Notes under the pieces: generated by a model
What the model was told of the DNA's origin: nothing
The model's database searches: none
What the model saw: only the letters and a program-made list of their open reading frames with translations
Translations under genes and position numbers: made by a program
Assembly (NCBI RefSeq): GCF_044344315.1
Contig: NZ_JBIJDC010000011.1
Coordinates: 3,736-67,735, forward strand
Length of the DNA: 64,000 bases
Direction: 5' to 3'
Source of the DNA: Zoogloea sp044344315
Lineage (GTDB): Bacteria > Pseudomonadota > Gammaproteobacteria > Burkholderiales > Rhodocyclaceae
Shown: piece by piece, positions 8,664-17,274 of the stretch
Numbering within the stretch: position 1 is the stretch's first letter
How the letters are laid out: the number at the start of each line of letters is the position of its first letter

Positions 8664-9698
8664 TCAGCCTGTCGCAGCCCCCATGGCCTTGAAATACGCA
8701 TCCAGCCGGGCGATCCAGCCGGCCTTCTCGGCGTCGGTGGCGAAGCTGGCTTCGAAGCTGTTGCGGGCCAGGCGGTACCAGGTGGGGGTGTCGAAGTGGA
8801 AGGCCTCCTGGACGGCGCGGAGGTTGGCGTTGAGGTAGCCGCCGAAGTAGGCGGGGTCGTCGCTGTTGAGGGTGACCTTGGCGCCGGCCGCGAGCAGCCG
8901 GGGCAGGCTGTGATCGCTCATCTTCTCGAACACGCACAGGCGGGTGTTGGAGAGGGGGCAGACGGTGAGGGGGATGCCGTCGCGGGCCAGGCGGGCCAGC
9001 ACCGCGGGGTCGTCGGTGGCGCGCACGCCGTGGTCGATGCGCACCGCGCCGAGGAGATCGAGGGCTTCGGTGATGTACTCGGGCGGGCCTTCCTCGCCGG
9101 CGTGGGCCACCACCGGTTTGCCGAGGGCGCGGCAGCGGGCGAACAGGCGGGCAAACTTGGACGGCGGGTGGCCCTTCTCGGAAGAGTCCAGGCCGAAGCC
9201 ATGGATGCGGTCCAGCCAGGGCTCGGCCTCGTCCAGGCAGGCCAGGCATTCGTCCTCGCTGAGGTGGCGCAGGAAACACAGGATCAGCCGGCCGGAGATG
9301 CCGTAGCGCGCCCGCCCCTCGGCGAGGCCGTCTTCCAGGCCTTCCAGCACGGTGGTGAAGGGGACGCCGCGGGCGGTGTGGGTCTGCGGGTCGAAGAAGA
9401 CCTCCACGTGGATCACCTTGTCGGCGGCGGCGCGCTTGAGGTAGGCCAGCATCAGGTCGTAGAAGTCTTCCCGGGTGCGCAGTACGTCGGCGCAGGCGTA
9501 GTACAGGTCGAGAAAGCTCTGCAGGCTGTCAAAGGCGTAGGCGGCGCGCAGGGCGGCCTCGTCGGGATAGGGCAGGGCGATGCCGTTGCGGCGCGCCAGG
9601 GCGAAGGCCAGGTCGGGCTCCAGGGTGCCTTCGATATGCACGTGGAGCTCGGCCTTGGGCATGCCGAGGGCGATGTCGAGGGGGTCGGGTGCGGTCAT
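8664..9698 (-). CDS. Adenine deaminase (Add-like subfamily)
   Basis: A 344-residue metal-dependent deaminase. Zinc ligands are visible in LHVH (H19, H21), HAGEEG (H199, catalytic E202) and NSDDP (D280-D281). The sequence, including DSSEKGHPPSKFARLF and SDDPAYFGGY, matches the adenine deaminase branch of the adenosine deaminase family (the PA0148 type) better than true adenosine deaminases, so conversion of adenine to hypoxanthine is the preferred call. The start at 9698 follows a GGGAGA site; an upstream in-frame extension overlaps the next gene and looks non-coding. Hypoxanthine made here can feed the xanthine dehydrogenase encoded at 13.4 kb. It lies 105 bp downstream of the BMP-binding protein gene, separated by a terminator. 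Confidence 0.85.
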   Translation of the reverse strand: MTAPDPLDIALGMPKAELHVHIEGTLEPDLAFALARRNGIALPYPDEAALRAAYAFDSLQSFLDLYYACADVLRTREDFYDLMLAYLKRAAADKVIHVEVFFDPQTHTARGVPFTTVLEGLEDGLAEGRARYGISGRLILCFLRHLSEDECLACLDEAEPWLDRIHGFGLDSSEKGHPPSKFARLFARCRALGKPVVAHAGEEGPPEYITEALDLLGAVRIDHGVRATDDPAVLARLARDGIPLTVCPLSNTRLCVFEKMSDHSLPRLLAAGAKVTLNSDDPAYFGGYLNANLRAVQEAFHFDTPTWYRLARNSFEASFATDAEKAGWIARLDAYFKAMGAATG

Positions 9699-9742
9699 GG
9701 TGTCTCCCGGTGGGCTGCAGAATACCCGCATCTTAGATGCCA

Positions 9743-9772
9743 AATAAAAAGGGCGCAGCCGAAGCCGCGCCC
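9743..9772 (-). terminator. Rho-independent terminator of the BMP-binding protein gene
   Basis: Read on the minus strand, GGGCGCGGC, a TTCG loop and GCTGCGCCC form a 9-bp stem (one G-T pair) followed directly by TTTTTATTT. It lies 31 bp after the stop codon of the binding-protein gene. Confidence 0.9.
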
Positions 9773-9802
9773 AAGTGCCACTTCGCGAGGAGAAACGGGG
9801 TC

Positions 9803-10882
9803 TTACTTGGGAATGGCGCCTTCGACGCCTTCCACGTAGAAATTCATCTTGCGCAGTTCCGGGTCGCCCATGGTCTTGGCGGCGGCCAGCACTTCCTTGC
9901 CGTCCTGGGCCTTCAGCGGGCCGGTGAAGGGGTGCAGCTTGCCGGCCTTGATGGCGTCGCGACGTTCTTCGGCGAGCTTCTTCACGTCGGCCGGCACGGC
10001 CGGGCCGAAGGCTTCGATATTCACCGCGCCTTCCTTGACGCCCCACCAGATGTCGCCGGTCTTCCAGGTGCCATCCAGCACTTCGCCGACGGCCTTGTTG
10101 TAGATCACGCCCCAGTGCAGCACGGAGGCCGCCAGGTGGGCCTTGCCGCCGAACTTGCTCATGTCCGAATCCCAGCCGAAGGCCAGCACGCCCTTCTCCT
10201 GGGCAGCCTGGACCACGGCGGGCGAGTCGGTGTTCTGCATCAGCACGTCGGAGCCCTGGGCGATCAGGGTCAGGGCGGCTTCCCGCTCCTTGCCCGGGTC
10301 GAACCAGCTGTTCACCCAGATGGCGCGGGTAGTGGCCTTGGGATTGACGCTGCGGGCGCCCAGGGTGAAGGCGTTGATGTTGCGGATCACTTCGGGGATG
10401 GGGATGGACGCCACCACACCGAGCTTGCCGGACTTGCTCATCTTGCCGGCCACCACGCCGAGCATGTAGGCCCCTTCGTAGGTGCGCACATCGTAGAGGC
10501 CCAGATTGGGGGCGCTCTTGTAGCCGGTGGCGTGCATGAACTTGGTGTTGGGGAAGGCCTTGGCCACCTTGAGCTGCTGGTTCATGTAGCCGAAGGAGGT
10601 GGCGAAGATCATCTTGTAGCCCTGCTGGGCCAGGTCACGGAAGACGCGCTCCGCGTCCGCCGTCTCGGGCACGTTCTCGACAAAGGTGGTCTTCACCTTG
10701 TCGCCGAACTTGGCCTCGACCGCCTTGCGGCCCTGGTCGTGGGCGTAGGTCCAGCCATGGTCACCGGTCGGGCCGATGTACACAAAGCCGATCTTGGCGG
10801 GGTCGGCAGCCACAGCCTGGCTGGCGAGCCCCAGGGTCACCAGGACAGCGGCAGCGGCGCTCTTGAAACGGGACAGGGACAT
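9803..10882 (-). CDS. BMP-family ABC transporter substrate-binding protein (nucleoside/purine)
   Basis: A 359-residue periplasmic binding protein of the Bmp/Med family, whose members bind purine nucleosides or bases. A signal peptide spans about residues 1-25 (KSAAAAVLVTLGLASQAVA, cut before ADPAK). Family features are KIGFVYIGPTGDHGWTYAHD at the start of the mature protein and the central GWDSDMSKFGG. The matching ATPase and permeases are at 18.3-21.9 kb on the other strand, so the importer genes are split. It is divergent from the deaminase at 11044, with a 161-bp region between. Ligand preference is inferred from the surrounding purine genes. Confidence 0.88.
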   Translation of the reverse strand: MSLSRFKSAAAAVLVTLGLASQAVAADPAKIGFVYIGPTGDHGWTYAHDQGRKAVEAKFGDKVKTTFVENVPETADAERVFRDLAQQGYKMIFATSFGYMNQQLKVAKAFPNTKFMHATGYKSAPNLGLYDVRTYEGAYMLGVVAGKMSKSGKLGVVASIPIPEVIRNINAFTLGARSVNPKATTRAIWVNSWFDPGKEREAALTLIAQGSDVLMQNTDSPAVVQAAQEKGVLAFGWDSDMSKFGGKAHLAASVLHWGVIYNKAVGEVLDGTWKTGDIWWGVKEGAVNIEAFGPAVPADVKKLAEERRDAIKAGKLHPFTGPLKAQDGKEVLAAAKTMGDPELRKMNFYVEGVEGAIPK

Positions 10883-11043
10883 GGGGTTCTCCGTGGTTCA
10901 CAGGTTGAAGTGCATGGCCCCACTGTAACGGCAAGCTCGGCTGCAACCCATCCCGGTTCCGTTATGAAGGGTATATGGTTCGGGGCACAAGTCGGGCCGG
11001 GGAGAGCCGCGATAATTCCCCATCGCCACTTCGAGACGCCACC

Positions 11044-11535
11044 ATGCCCCAGCCCAACCCCCGGGACGAGCACTTTCTGCGCCACGCCATCGCCCTGTCC
11101 CACCAGGTACGGCGCCAGGGCAAGCACCCCTTCGCCGCCCTGGTAGTGGATGCCGCCGGGCAGATCGTGGCGGAGGCGGGCAACGATTCCCTGCCGCCGG
11201 AGGGCGACCCGACCCGCCACGCGGAGCTGGTGGCCGCCGCCCTCGCTGCCCGTCACCTGCCGCCGGAAGTGCTGGCCGGCGCCACCCTCTACAGCAGCGC
11301 CGAGCCCTGCGCCATGTGCGCCGGGGCGATCTACTGGTGCGGCATCGGGCGGGTGGTGTACGCCCTGTCGGAGCACGCGCTGCTGGGCCTCACCGGCGAT
11401 CACCCGGAGAACCCCACCTTCTCCCTGCCCTGCCGGGAGGTGTTCTCCCGCGGTCAACGCCACATCGAGGTGATCGGGCCGGCCCTGGAGGCCGAAGCCG
11501 CCGCCGCCCATGCCGGCTTCTGGACGCCCCGCTGA
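11044..11535 (+). CDS. Nucleoside/nucleobase deaminase, cytidine deaminase fold
   Basis: A 163-residue zinc deaminase of the CDA fold. The zinc and catalytic motifs are H59-A-E61 and P88-C-A-M-C92. Size and motif spacing fit the guanine deaminase (GuaD of the Bacillus type) and TadA-like group. A housekeeping TadA is less likely in this purine context, but sequence alone does not settle the substrate. The chosen ATG at 11044 lacks a strong ribosome site; an earlier in-frame start at 10975 is less plausible. A second, unrelated guanine deaminase is encoded at 23890, so this enzyme may act on another purine. Confidence 0.75.
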   Translation: MPQPNPRDEHFLRHAIALSHQVRRQGKHPFAALVVDAAGQIVAEAGNDSLPPEGDPTRHAELVAAALAARHLPPEVLAGATLYSSAEPCAMCAGAIYWCGIGRVVYALSEHALLGLTGDHPENPTFSLPCREVFSRGQRHIEVIGPALEAEAAAAHAGFWTPR

Positions 11536-11631
11536 GCCGGCCCCCCCGGAAGCCACCGGACAACAGGCTGGGCTAGTAGAATCACGGCTCCATTTTCTGT
11601 ACAGCGGGGCCGCCCCGCCCCCCAGCCTCCC

Positions 11632-12948
11632 ATGACCAGCCTGACCTCCCTGACGCAACTCCCGCAGAGCCACATCTTCCGCAAAGGCGACGTGTTCGTC
11701 CTGTTCGGTGAACTTTTCGGGCGGGGCTACGCCAGCGGCCTCGTCAATGAAGCCCGCCAGGCGGGCATGGAGATCATCGGCATTACGGTAGGCCGGCGCG
11801 ACGAGAACAACGCCCTGCGCGCCCTCAACGACGAAGAGCTGGCCGCCGCCGAGGCCGGCCTGGGTGGCACGATCATCAACGTGCCCCTGATGGCCGGCTT
11901 CGACCTCGACGCCCCCGCCGGCGAGCCCACCCCCACCGAACTCCTCGGCGCCCTGACCCTCAAGACCTGGACCGAGGACAAGCTCGACTGGGCCCACATC
12001 GAGAAATGCCGCCAGATCGGCATCCAGCGCTTCAAGGACGCCGTGGCCCAGGTGATGGCCCGGCTGGAAGGCATGATCGCCGACGGCCGCAACGTCTACT
12101 TCGCCCACACCATGGCCGGCGGCATCCCCAAGGCCAAGGTCTTCCTGGCCATCGCCAACCGCGTCTACAAGGGCAAGGGCGAGCGCTTCCTGTCCTCCCA
12201 GGTGCTCCTCGACAGCGACCTGGGCAAGCTGATCCTGCAGAACTTCGACGAAGTCTCGGCCAACAGCTTCCAGTACCTCATCGAAGGCAGCGCCGCCCTG
12301 CGTGCCCGCATCGAAGCCAGCGGCGGCCAGGTGCGCTACTCGGCCTACGGCTACCACGGCACCGAGATCCTCATCGACGGCCGCTACCAGTGGCAGACCT
12401 ACACCAGCTACACCCAGGGCAAGGCCAAGATGCGCCTGGAAGACATCGCCCGGGACGCCTGGGCGCAGGGCATCAAGGCCACCGTGTATAACTGCCCGGA
12501 GATCCGTACCAACTCCTCCGACATCTTCGTCGGCGTCGAGCTGCCGCTGATCTCCCTGCTCTACGCCCTCAAAAAGGAAAACGGCGGCGCCTGGGCCGAG
12601 GCCCAGTGGCAGGCCTGCAATGCCCTGCTGGCCGACGGCCACACCGTGGAAGAAGTGCTCGCCAAGGTGGACGCCTTCCATGGCAGCGAGGTGATGCAGG
12701 GCTTCCGCGACTTCCCCGCCTGGCCGATGCCCAACAGCCAGGCCTTGGCCGACCTGATGATCGGCACCTCGGATGACATCGTGCAGATGCACACCGACCG
12801 CAAGGCCCTGATCACCGACCTGCTCAGCAGCCTGGTGCTCGAAGCCACCGGCCCGCTGATGCTGCGCGAGACCTCCGCCCCGGCCGGCCCGGTGCTGTGG
12901 CTCAACCACGACATCATCGCCCGCCAGCTCAACCAGCTCCACGCCTGA
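11632..12948 (+). CDS. FabMG-type enoyl-ACP reductase family protein (tentative)
   Basis: A 438-residue protein that I match from memory to the family annotated as enoyl-ACP reductase FabMG. Recognisable segments are DVFVLFGELFGRGYASGLV near the N terminus (a glycine-rich, Rossmann-like turn), VYFAHTMAGGIPKAKVF around residue 160, and FQYLIEGSAALRARI with YSAYGYHGTEILI in the middle. There is no signal peptide or membrane segment. It stands alone between a deaminase and the xanthine dehydrogenase operon and has no fatty-acid genes nearby, so context does not support the name. A hairpin follows the stop codon. Treat the function as provisional. Confidence 0.5.
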   Translation: MTSLTSLTQLPQSHIFRKGDVFVLFGELFGRGYASGLVNEARQAGMEIIGITVGRRDENNALRALNDEELAAAEAGLGGTIINVPLMAGFDLDAPAGEPTPTELLGALTLKTWTEDKLDWAHIEKCRQIGIQRFKDAVAQVMARLEGMIADGRNVYFAHTMAGGIPKAKVFLAIANRVYKGKGERFLSSQVLLDSDLGKLILQNFDEVSANSFQYLIEGSAALRARIEASGGQVRYSAYGYHGTEILIDGRYQWQTYTSYTQGKAKMRLEDIARDAWAQGIKATVYNCPEIRTNSSDIFVGVELPLISLLYALKKENGGAWAEAQWQACNALLADGHTVEEVLAKVDAFHGSEVMQGFRDFPAWPMPNSQALADLMIGTSDDIVQMHTDRKALITDLLSSLVLEATGPLMLRETSAPAGPVLWLNHDIIARQLNQLHA

Positions 12949-12955
12949 GCCCGGC

Positions 12956-12981
12956 GCCAGCCCGGGTCGCACCGGGCTGGC
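12956..12981 (+). terminator. Probable terminator hairpin
   Basis: GCCAGCCCGG (12956-12965) pairs perfectly with CCGGGCTGGC (12972-12981) around a 6-nt loop, eight bases after the stop codon of the preceding gene. Only TTG follows, so the T-run is weak. Confidence 0.6.
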
Positions 12982-13008
12982 TTGCATGACGGCGGACGGA
13001 GAGCCCGT

Positions 13009-13095
13009 GGGGTCGAGTTCATTCGACCGCAGACCTACGCTCACCGGCCAGCCGTGATCCCTCGCGAAGGGATCGAATAAACCTGACTTCCTCAG
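13009..13095 (+). repeat. Interspersed repeat, type B, copy 2
   Basis: Opens with GGGGTCGAGTTCATTCGACC (13009-13028) and closes with ATCGAATAAACCTG then ACTTCCTCAG, as in the copy at 8246. The interior is diverged. It abuts a type A copy. Confidence 0.7.
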
Positions 13096-13132
13096 TTTTA
13101 AGCATCGTCTTACGGTCGATACGGCGTCTACC

Positions 13133-13217
13133 GTAGGGGCGGCTTCAGTCGCCCACCGTGCGTTGATCGCCGGCGCGCCCTTGATCGAAGTCCGCGGGCG
13201 ACTGAAGTCGCCCCTAC
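13133..13217 (+). repeat. Interspersed palindromic repeat, type A, copy 2
   Basis: A 22-nt left arm (13133-13154) pairs with the right arm (13196-13217) with one mismatch; the core is GGGCGACTGAAGTCGCCC. The reverse complement aligns with copy 1 through the loop and well into both flanks (for example CTTCACCCATCGGGTGATCC after the hairpin). With the type B copy it fills most of the 474-bp gap upstream of xdhA, so the xdhA promoter must lie in the remaining 13300-13422 or within the repeat. Confidence 0.8.
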
Positions 13218-13422
13218 GCTCCCGCCAGCCACTACCGCCAGAGCCTCCCAGGCATTCCTTCGGCTTCACCCATCGGGTGATCCGAGCGAGGAAAACCAGA
13301 CCCGCCCCCGCCGCTCATACGGCGTTCCGGATACCGCTTATACGCCTCGGCAGGCAGCGGGCCGGCAATCCATGTGTTAACTTGAAACTGTCCCGACACG
13401 CTGGCAGCGACAAGGCCGAACC

Positions 13423-14913
13423 ATGAGCGAACGCCCCATTCACTTCTATTTCCGCGGTGCGATCCGGCAACTGGACGGCGTTGCGCCCACCCGCACGGTG
13501 CTCCAGTACCTGCGCGAGGACGCCCACGCCTGCGGCACCAAGGAGGGCTGTGCCGAGGGCGACTGCGGCGCCTGCACCGTGGTGCTTGGCGAGAGGGTGG
13601 ACGGCCAGCTCCAGTTGCGCGCTGTGAATGCCTGCATCCAGTTCGTGCCCAGCCTGGACGGCAAGGCCCTATTCACCGTCGAGGATCTGGACAGTCTGGG
13701 CGGGCTGGGCATGACCGGCCTGCTGCATCCGGTGCAACAGGCCCTGGTGGACCGCCACGCCTCCCAGTGCGGCTTCTGCACGCCGGGCTTCGCCATGTCC
13801 CTGTTCGCCCTGTACGAGAACCACACGGAGTGCCCCTCGCGCAGCGCCATCTGCGACAGCCTGTCGGGTAACCTGTGCCGGTGCACCGGCTACCGGCCCA
13901 TCCTCGATGCCGTGCCCCTCGCCTACGCCCAGCCGCGGGTCAGCGTGGATAGGGATGCGGTGCTCTCCGCCCTGGACGAGATGACGGCCCTGCCCGCCCT
14001 GGAATACGTGGGTGCAGGGCGTCGTTTCAGCACCCCACGCAGCCTGGCGGATCTCGCCGCGGCCCGCCTGGCCGCGCCCGATGCCCGCCTGCTGGCCGGC
14101 TCCACCGACGTGGGCCTGTGGGTGACCAAACAGCTGAGGGATCCGGGTGATCTGATCTACCTGGGCGCCGTGGAGGAACTGAAGGCCATCCGCACCGACG
14201 CGGCCGGGTTGTTCATCGGTGCCGGCGCCAGCCTCACCGATGCCTTCGAGGCGCTCACGGTTTTTGAACCGGCGTGGGCCGAACTGGCCCGGCGCTTCGC
14301 CTCCCTGCCGGTGCGCAACGCCGGCACTCTGGGCGGCAACGTGGCCAACGGCTCGCCCATCGGCGACTCCATGCCCGGCCTGATCGCCATGGGCGCCGAG
14401 ATCCTGCTGCAACGGGGCGAACGGCTGCGCCGGCTGCCCCTGGAGGACTTCTACCTCGCCTACCAGAAGACGGCCCTCGAAGCCGGCGAGTTCGTGCTCG
14501 GGCTGCACCTCCCGCCACCGCCTGCCGACCGCCATTTCCGTACCTGGAAGGTCTCCAAGCGTGAAGACCAGGACATCTCGGCGGTGTGCGGCGCCTTTGC
14601 CCTGGACATCCGTGACGGGCACATCCAGGGCGCCCGCATCGCCTTCGGTGGCATGGCCGCCACCCCCCTGCGGGCCCGCGCCACCGAAGCCTTTCTGCTC
14701 ACCCGCCCCTGGGATCAGGCCACGGTGAATGCCGCGGCGGAAGTACTGGCCCACGAATACACCCCCCTCTCCGACATGCGCGCCTCGTCGGCCTACCGCA
14801 GCCGGGTGGCCGCCGGGCTGCTGCAGCGCCTGTGGCTGGAGAGCGGCGCAGGTGACGCAAGCGGCGGCGGGCCGGTGCCGGTACGCCTCGCCGATCTGGA
14901 GGACACCCTGTGA
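13423..14913 (+). CDS. xdhA: Xanthine dehydrogenase, small (FeS/FAD) subunit
   Basis: A 496-residue subunit combining two [2Fe-2S] domains and an FAD domain. The first cluster motif is C37-x5-C43-x4-C48-x2-C51 in CGTKEGCAEGDCGAC. The second cluster motif is QCGFCTPG with GNLCRCTGYRPI. The FAD domain follows from about residue 190, with RNAGTLGGNVANGSPIGDS as its signature. It transfers electrons from the molybdenum subunit to NAD. The xdhB start overlaps its stop by 4 bp (GTGA), so the two are translationally coupled. Upstream space is taken up largely by repeats. Confidence 0.95.
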   Translation: MSERPIHFYFRGAIRQLDGVAPTRTVLQYLREDAHACGTKEGCAEGDCGACTVVLGERVDGQLQLRAVNACIQFVPSLDGKALFTVEDLDSLGGLGMTGLLHPVQQALVDRHASQCGFCTPGFAMSLFALYENHTECPSRSAICDSLSGNLCRCTGYRPILDAVPLAYAQPRVSVDRDAVLSALDEMTALPALEYVGAGRRFSTPRSLADLAAARLAAPDARLLAGSTDVGLWVTKQLRDPGDLIYLGAVEELKAIRTDAAGLFIGAGASLTDAFEALTVFEPAWAELARRFASLPVRNAGTLGGNVANGSPIGDSMPGLIAMGAEILLQRGERLRRLPLEDFYLAYQKTALEAGEFVLGLHLPPPPADRHFRTWKVSKREDQDISAVCGAFALDIRDGHIQGARIAFGGMAATPLRARATEAFLLTRPWDQATVNAAAEVLAHEYTPLSDMRASSAYRSRVAAGLLQRLWLESGAGDASGGGPVPVRLADLEDTL

Positions 14914-17225
14914 ACGCCCCCGACCCCAAGCCCCTGCCCGGCGTTGGTGCCGGCCTGCCCCACGAAAGCGCCCACCTCCACGTCACCGGGCGGGCCACCT
15001 ACGTGGACGACATCGCCGTACCCGCCGGCACCCTGCATGCCGCCCTGGGCCTGTCCAGCGTCGCCCACGGGCGTATCCGTGTGCTCGACCTGTCCGCCGT
15101 GCGGGCGGCCCCGGGGGTGCGCGACGTGATCGTCGCCGCCGACATCCCGGGCATCAACGACTGCGGGCCGGTGAAGCACGACGACCCCATCCTGTGCGCC
15201 GGCGAGATCCTTTTCCACGGCCAGCCCCTGTTTGCCGTGGCCGCCGACAGCCATGACGCTGCCCGCCGCGCCGCCCGCCTGGCCCGGGTCGAGGTGGATG
15301 CGCTGCCCGCCCTGCTCACCGCCGAGGCCGCTGCCGAAGCCGAATCCTGGGTGCTGCCCCCCGTCGAGGTGAGCCGTGGCGACACCCCCGCCGCCCTGGC
15401 CGCAGCCCCCCACCGCCTGCGTGGCGAGGTCCAGCTGGGCGGCCAGGAGCACTTCTACCTGGAGGGCCAGATCGCCTGCGCCATCCCCGGCGAAGACCAC
15501 ACCCTGCGCCTCCTCACCTCCACCCAGCACCCCACCGAGATGCAGCACATGGTGGCCCATGCCCTGGGCTGGCGGGTGCATCAGGTGATCGCCGAATGCC
15601 GGCGCATGGGCGGCGGCTTTGGCGGCAAGGAGAGCCAGTCGGCGCAGATCGCCTGCATCGCCGCGGTGCTGGCGGTGCGCAGCGGCAAGGCCGTCAAGCT
15701 GCGCCTGGACCGGGATGACGACATGCGCATCACCGGCAAGCGCCATGATTTCCACATCGAGTACGAGGCCGGGTTTGATGATCGCGGGCAGATCCTCGGC
15801 CTGCGCCTGCTGCTGGCCTCCCGCTGCGGCTTCTCGGCCGACCTGTCGGGGCCGGTGAACGACCGGGCCATCTTCCACGCCGACAACGCCTACTACCTGG
15901 ACGCAGTGGACATCCTGAGCCTGCGCGGGCTCACCCATACGGTGTCCAACACTGCCTTCCGCGGTTTCGGCGGCCCCCAGGGCATGTTCGCCATCGAATC
16001 GGTGATCGACGACATCGCCCGCCACCTGGGCCTGGATGCCCTGGCCGTGCGCCAGGTCAACTTCTACGGCGACAGCGCCGGTGACATCCGCAACGTCACC
16101 CACTACGGCATGCAGGTGGAGGACAACGTGATCAGTCCGCTGGTGGCCCAGCTGGCCGACAGCGCAGGCTACGCCGCACGCCGGGCGGCCATCGACGCCT
16201 TCAACGCCACCAGCCCGGTCATCAAGAAGGGGCTGGCGCTGACCCCGGTGAAGTTCGGCATCTCCTTCACCGCCACCTTCTACAACCAGGCCGGGGCGCT
16301 GGTGCATGTGTACAACGACGGCACCGTGCTGGTCAGCCATGGCGGCACCGAGATGGGCCAGGGCCTGTACACCAAGATCCGCCAGATCGTCGCCCAGGAA
16401 TTCGGCCTGCCCGTGGAGGACGTGCGCCTGTCCTCCACCGACACCAGCCGCGTGCCCAACACCTCGGCCACCGCCGCCTCCAGCGGCACCGACCTCAACG
16501 GCAAGGCCGCCCAGGCCGCCTGCCAGGCCATCCGCGGACGCATCGCCGGCTTTGTGGCCGAACGCCTGGGCGTGAGCCAGGACGCCGTGCTGTTTGCGGC
16601 CGGCCAGGTCAGCGCGCCGGGCTTCGATGCCCCCTTCGCCGCAGTGGTGTCCGATGCCTACCGGGCGCGGGTGCAATTGTGGGATGCGGGCTTCTACAAG
16701 ACACCCAAGATCCACTACGACCCCGTCACCATGCAGGGGCGGCCCTTCTATTACTTCTCCTATGGCGCCTCGGTGAGCGAAGTGGCCATCGACACCCTGA
16801 CCGGTGAATCGAAGGTGCTGCGGGTGGACATCCTCCACGACGTGGGCCGCTCCATCAATCCGGCGCTGGACATCGGCCAGATCGAAGGCGGCTTCATCCA
16901 GGGCATGGGCTGGCTGACCACCGAGGAGCTGGTCTATGCCAGCGACGGCCGCCTCGCCACCCACGCCCCCTCCACCTACAAGATCCCGGCCGTCTCCGAC
17001 CTGCCGCCGGATTTCCGGGTGGCCCTGTTCGATAACGAGAACGTGGAAGACAGCATCCACCGCTCCAAGGCCGTCGGCGAACCACCGCTGATGCTGGCCT
17101 TCTCGGTGTTCTTCGCCCTGCGTGACGCGGTGGCGGCCGCCCTCGGCCCCGGTGCCCGACCCCGGCTCGACGCACCGGCCACGCCGGAAGCCATTCTCAA
17201 GGCCCTGAACGGAGGCGCGCTGTGA
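14910..17225 (+). CDS. xdhB: Xanthine dehydrogenase, molybdopterin subunit
   Basis: A 771-residue catalytic subunit that oxidises hypoxanthine to xanthine and xanthine to urate. Molybdopterin-contact motifs are visible: MGGGFGGKES, AFRGFGGPQG and GTEMGQGLYTKI. The catalytic glutamate is E724 in AVGEPPLML. The start is GTG at 14910, overlapping the end of xdhA, and the length is normal for a two-subunit bacterial enzyme. xdhC follows after 49 bp. It receives substrate from the deaminases on both sides of the operon. Confidence 0.95.
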   Translation: MNAPDPKPLPGVGAGLPHESAHLHVTGRATYVDDIAVPAGTLHAALGLSSVAHGRIRVLDLSAVRAAPGVRDVIVAADIPGINDCGPVKHDDPILCAGEILFHGQPLFAVAADSHDAARRAARLARVEVDALPALLTAEAAAEAESWVLPPVEVSRGDTPAALAAAPHRLRGEVQLGGQEHFYLEGQIACAIPGEDHTLRLLTSTQHPTEMQHMVAHALGWRVHQVIAECRRMGGGFGGKESQSAQIACIAAVLAVRSGKAVKLRLDRDDDMRITGKRHDFHIEYEAGFDDRGQILGLRLLLASRCGFSADLSGPVNDRAIFHADNAYYLDAVDILSLRGLTHTVSNTAFRGFGGPQGMFAIESVIDDIARHLGLDALAVRQVNFYGDSAGDIRNVTHYGMQVEDNVISPLVAQLADSAGYAARRAAIDAFNATSPVIKKGLALTPVKFGISFTATFYNQAGALVHVYNDGTVLVSHGGTEMGQGLYTKIRQIVAQEFGLPVEDVRLSSTDTSRVPNTSATAASSGTDLNGKAAQAACQAIRGRIAGFVAERLGVSQDAVLFAAGQVSAPGFDAPFAAVVSDAYRARVQLWDAGFYKTPKIHYDPVTMQGRPFYYFSYGASVSEVAIDTLTGESKVLRVDILHDVGRSINPALDIGQIEGGFIQGMGWLTTEELVYASDGRLATHAPSTYKIPAVSDLPPDFRVALFDNENVEDSIHRSKAVGEPPLMLAFSVFFALRDAVAAALGPGARPRLDAPATPEAILKALNGGAL

Positions 17226-17274
17226 TCGCGACCCCACGACTCAGGGCTCAAACCACCCACCTGGAGGTGTCACC

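Noticed and set aside
9699..10046. N-terminal extension of adenine deaminase
   Set aside because: The added sequence is arginine-rich, overlaps the binding-protein gene and crosses its terminator. The internal ATG has a ribosome site.
10837..13269. 810-codon open frame on the minus strand
   Set aside because: It runs antisense across two recognisable genes and through a repeat, has no ribosome site and low-complexity sequence.
14793..17237. 814-codon open frame on the minus strand
   Set aside because: Antisense to xdhB, which has complete catalytic motifs. Composition is typical of an opposite-strand shadow in high-GC DNA.
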